From WTFY01 sp965220875 (GTDB lineage: Bacteria > Pseudomonadota > Gammaproteobacteria > UBA4575): 64,000 nucleotides of DNA. The stretch lies in the NCBI GenBank assembly GCA_965220875.1, contig OZ244849.1:1364001-1428000 (forward strand), given 5' to 3'. The notes under the pieces were generated by a model that had not been told where the DNA came from, searched no databases, and was given only the letters and a program-made list of their open reading frames with translations. Shown piece after piece: positions 62,852 to 64,000 of the stretch (position 1 is its first letter; every line of letters starts with the position of its first letter). The position numbers and the translations under genes were made by a program.

Positions 62852-64000
62852 ATGAATTCAGATAGTATGGAAAATCCTCTCGACGTGGCCAGACAGACCA
62901 TTCTGGCACCCTCCGGCCTGGATGAGGCACATTTGACCCGGGCCTTTTCGGTACTGCTGGATTCATCGGCAGACGCCGGGGACATCTATTTCCAGCTGAG
63001 AAAGCAGGAAGCTTGGTCGCTTGAGGACGGGATCGTCAAGGATGCAAGTTACAGCCTGAGCCAAGGGGCCGGTATCCGGGCCATAAAAGGCGAAAAAAGC
63101 GGATTTGCCTATTCGGATGAAATCGTACTGCCTGCCTTGCTGGAGTCCTGCAAGACGGCCCGTGCAATTGCCAGGGGTGGAAAGAGCGGGTCCGTACAAC
63201 AAGGGTGGAAAGCCTTCACGGGCAATAATCTTTACCTGCCTTACAGCCCCCTTGATTCCTTGAGTGAGACGGAAAAAGTGGACATGTTGCGAAACCTGGA
63301 CAGTCTTGCACGCAAGCAGGACCCGCGCATAAAGCAGGTGATGGTGTCTTTGGCGGGCACGCATGAGCTGGTACTGGTGGCAAGCAGTGATGGCCAGATC
63401 GCAGCGGATGTGCGTCCTCTGGTGAGACTGAATGTTTCCGTCATCGCGGAGCATTCCGGCCGTATCGAGCAGGGCAGTGCAGGCGGCGGCGGGCGATTCG
63501 GCTACGAGTACTTTGCCCAGGAAGACCGGGCGCAGTCCTACGTGCACGAAGCAGTGCGCATGGCACTGCTGAACCTGGAAGCGGTGGATGCACCTGCAGG
63601 CACGATGAACGTAGTGCTGGGACCCGGATGGCCAGGCGTGCTGCTGCATGAAGCGGTCGGCCACGGGCTGGAGGGGGACTTTACCTACAAGGGGACCTCT
63701 GCGTTCAGCGGCCGGATTGGAGAACGTGTGGCCAACCAGGGTGTGACGGTCGTGGATGACGGCACGCTGTCGAACCGTCGGGGTTCACTGAACATCGACG
63801 ATGAGGGAACCGCCACTCAATGTACCGTACTGATTGAAAATGGAGTGCTCAAGAATTTCATGCAGGACAAGCTGAATGCGAGATTATCCAACACGGATTC
63901 GACCGGGAACGGCAGGCGTGAATCCTATGCCCATCTGCCCATGCCGCGCATGACGAATACCTACATGCTTGCCGGAGAGTACGATCCAGGTGAAATCATC
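62852..64000 (+). CDS. tldD: Metalloprotease TldD, 3' end cut by the window edge
   Basis: TldD with TldE/PmbA is a zinc protease that processes peptides such as microcins and CcdA. ATG 62852 has gagg ten bases upstream (GTG 62843 is in-frame but too close). The frame stays open to base 64000, giving 383 residues of a protein of about 480. The zinc motif HEAVGHGLEGD and the SAGGGGRFGYEYF segment are present. The partner pmbA/tldE is not in the window. Confidence 0.95.
   Translation, partial: MNSDSMENPLDVARQTILAPSGLDEAHLTRAFSVLLDSSADAGDIYFQLRKQEAWSLEDGIVKDASYSLSQGAGIRAIKGEKSGFAYSDEIVLPALLESCKTARAIARGGKSGSVQQGWKAFTGNNLYLPYSPLDSLSETEKVDMLRNLDSLARKQDPRIKQVMVSLAGTHELVLVASSDGQIAADVRPLVRLNVSVIAEHSGRIEQGSAGGGGRFGYEYFAQEDRAQSYVHEAVRMALLNLEAVDAPAGTMNVVLGPGWPGVLLHEAVGHGLEGDFTYKGTSAFSGRIGERVANQGVTVVDDGTLSNRRGSLNIDDEGTATQCTVLIENGVLKNFMQDKLNARLSNTDSTGNGRRESYAHLPMPRMTNTYMLAGEYDPGEII

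Overview
The window reads as a chromosomal segment of a free-living-type gammaproteobacterium with moderately high GC. Evidence for this is the uninterrupted run secE-nusG-rplKAJL-rpoBC-rpsLG-fusA-tuf-S10-spc-alpha, followed by blocks typical of Gammaproteobacteria: miaB-phoH-ybeY-corC-lnt, leuS-lptE, holA-proA-nadD and rng-yhdP-nit-tldD. The fusion of the str and S10 operons, and the contiguous secE-to-rpoC and str regions, suggest a deeper-branching lineage (for example near the purple-sulfur or methylotroph groups) rather than the Enterobacterales. This placement is inference; the sequence alone does not name a species.

Layout. Positions 1-19 are the 3' end of a tRNA-Trp gene. Positions 73-29930 hold the transcription-translation superoperon: SecE/NusG, ribosomal proteins, RNA polymerase beta, beta' and alpha subunits, EF-G, EF-Tu and SecY, nearly all on the + strand with very short spacers. 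Two spacers stand out. Upstream of rpsL there is a near-consensus promoter followed at once by a terminator-like hairpin. Between rpsJ and rplC there is an extended -10 promoter motif followed by a 16-bp perfect hairpin nested in a 10-bp outer helix. A short, very AT-rich patch lies inside rpoB (6721-6780).

Positions 30001-34238 carry a SAM hydroxide adenosyltransferase gene, uvrA (- strand) and a divergent ssb. Positions 34239-42288 form an accessory surface-glycan island, AT-rich in its left half. It holds a formyltransferase with a fused C-terminal helical domain, PseI, PseF, PseB and PseC, a KpsS/KpsC-like capsule-type glycosyltransferase and a Kdo-kinase-like (WaaP/KdkA family) protein. 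Together these make most of a CMP-pseudaminic acid pathway. PseH (N-acetyltransferase) and PseG (UDP-sugar hydrolase) are not in the window, and the formyltransferase is a plausible PseH substitute that would give a 7-N-formyl nonulosonic acid. This is the most interesting part of the window.

Positions 42515-64000 return to housekeeping genes: tRNA modification (miaB), RNA metabolism (phoH, ybeY, rng), lipoprotein acylation (lnt), LPS export (lptE), a GDP-mannose pyrophosphorylase, leuS, holA, proline and NAD synthesis (proA, nadD), a YhdP/AsmA-like envelope protein with a short repeat-encoded acidic tail, a Nit-type amidase and a 3'-truncated tldD at the window edge. The rsfS-rlmH-maf genes often found between nadD and rng are absent from that interval.
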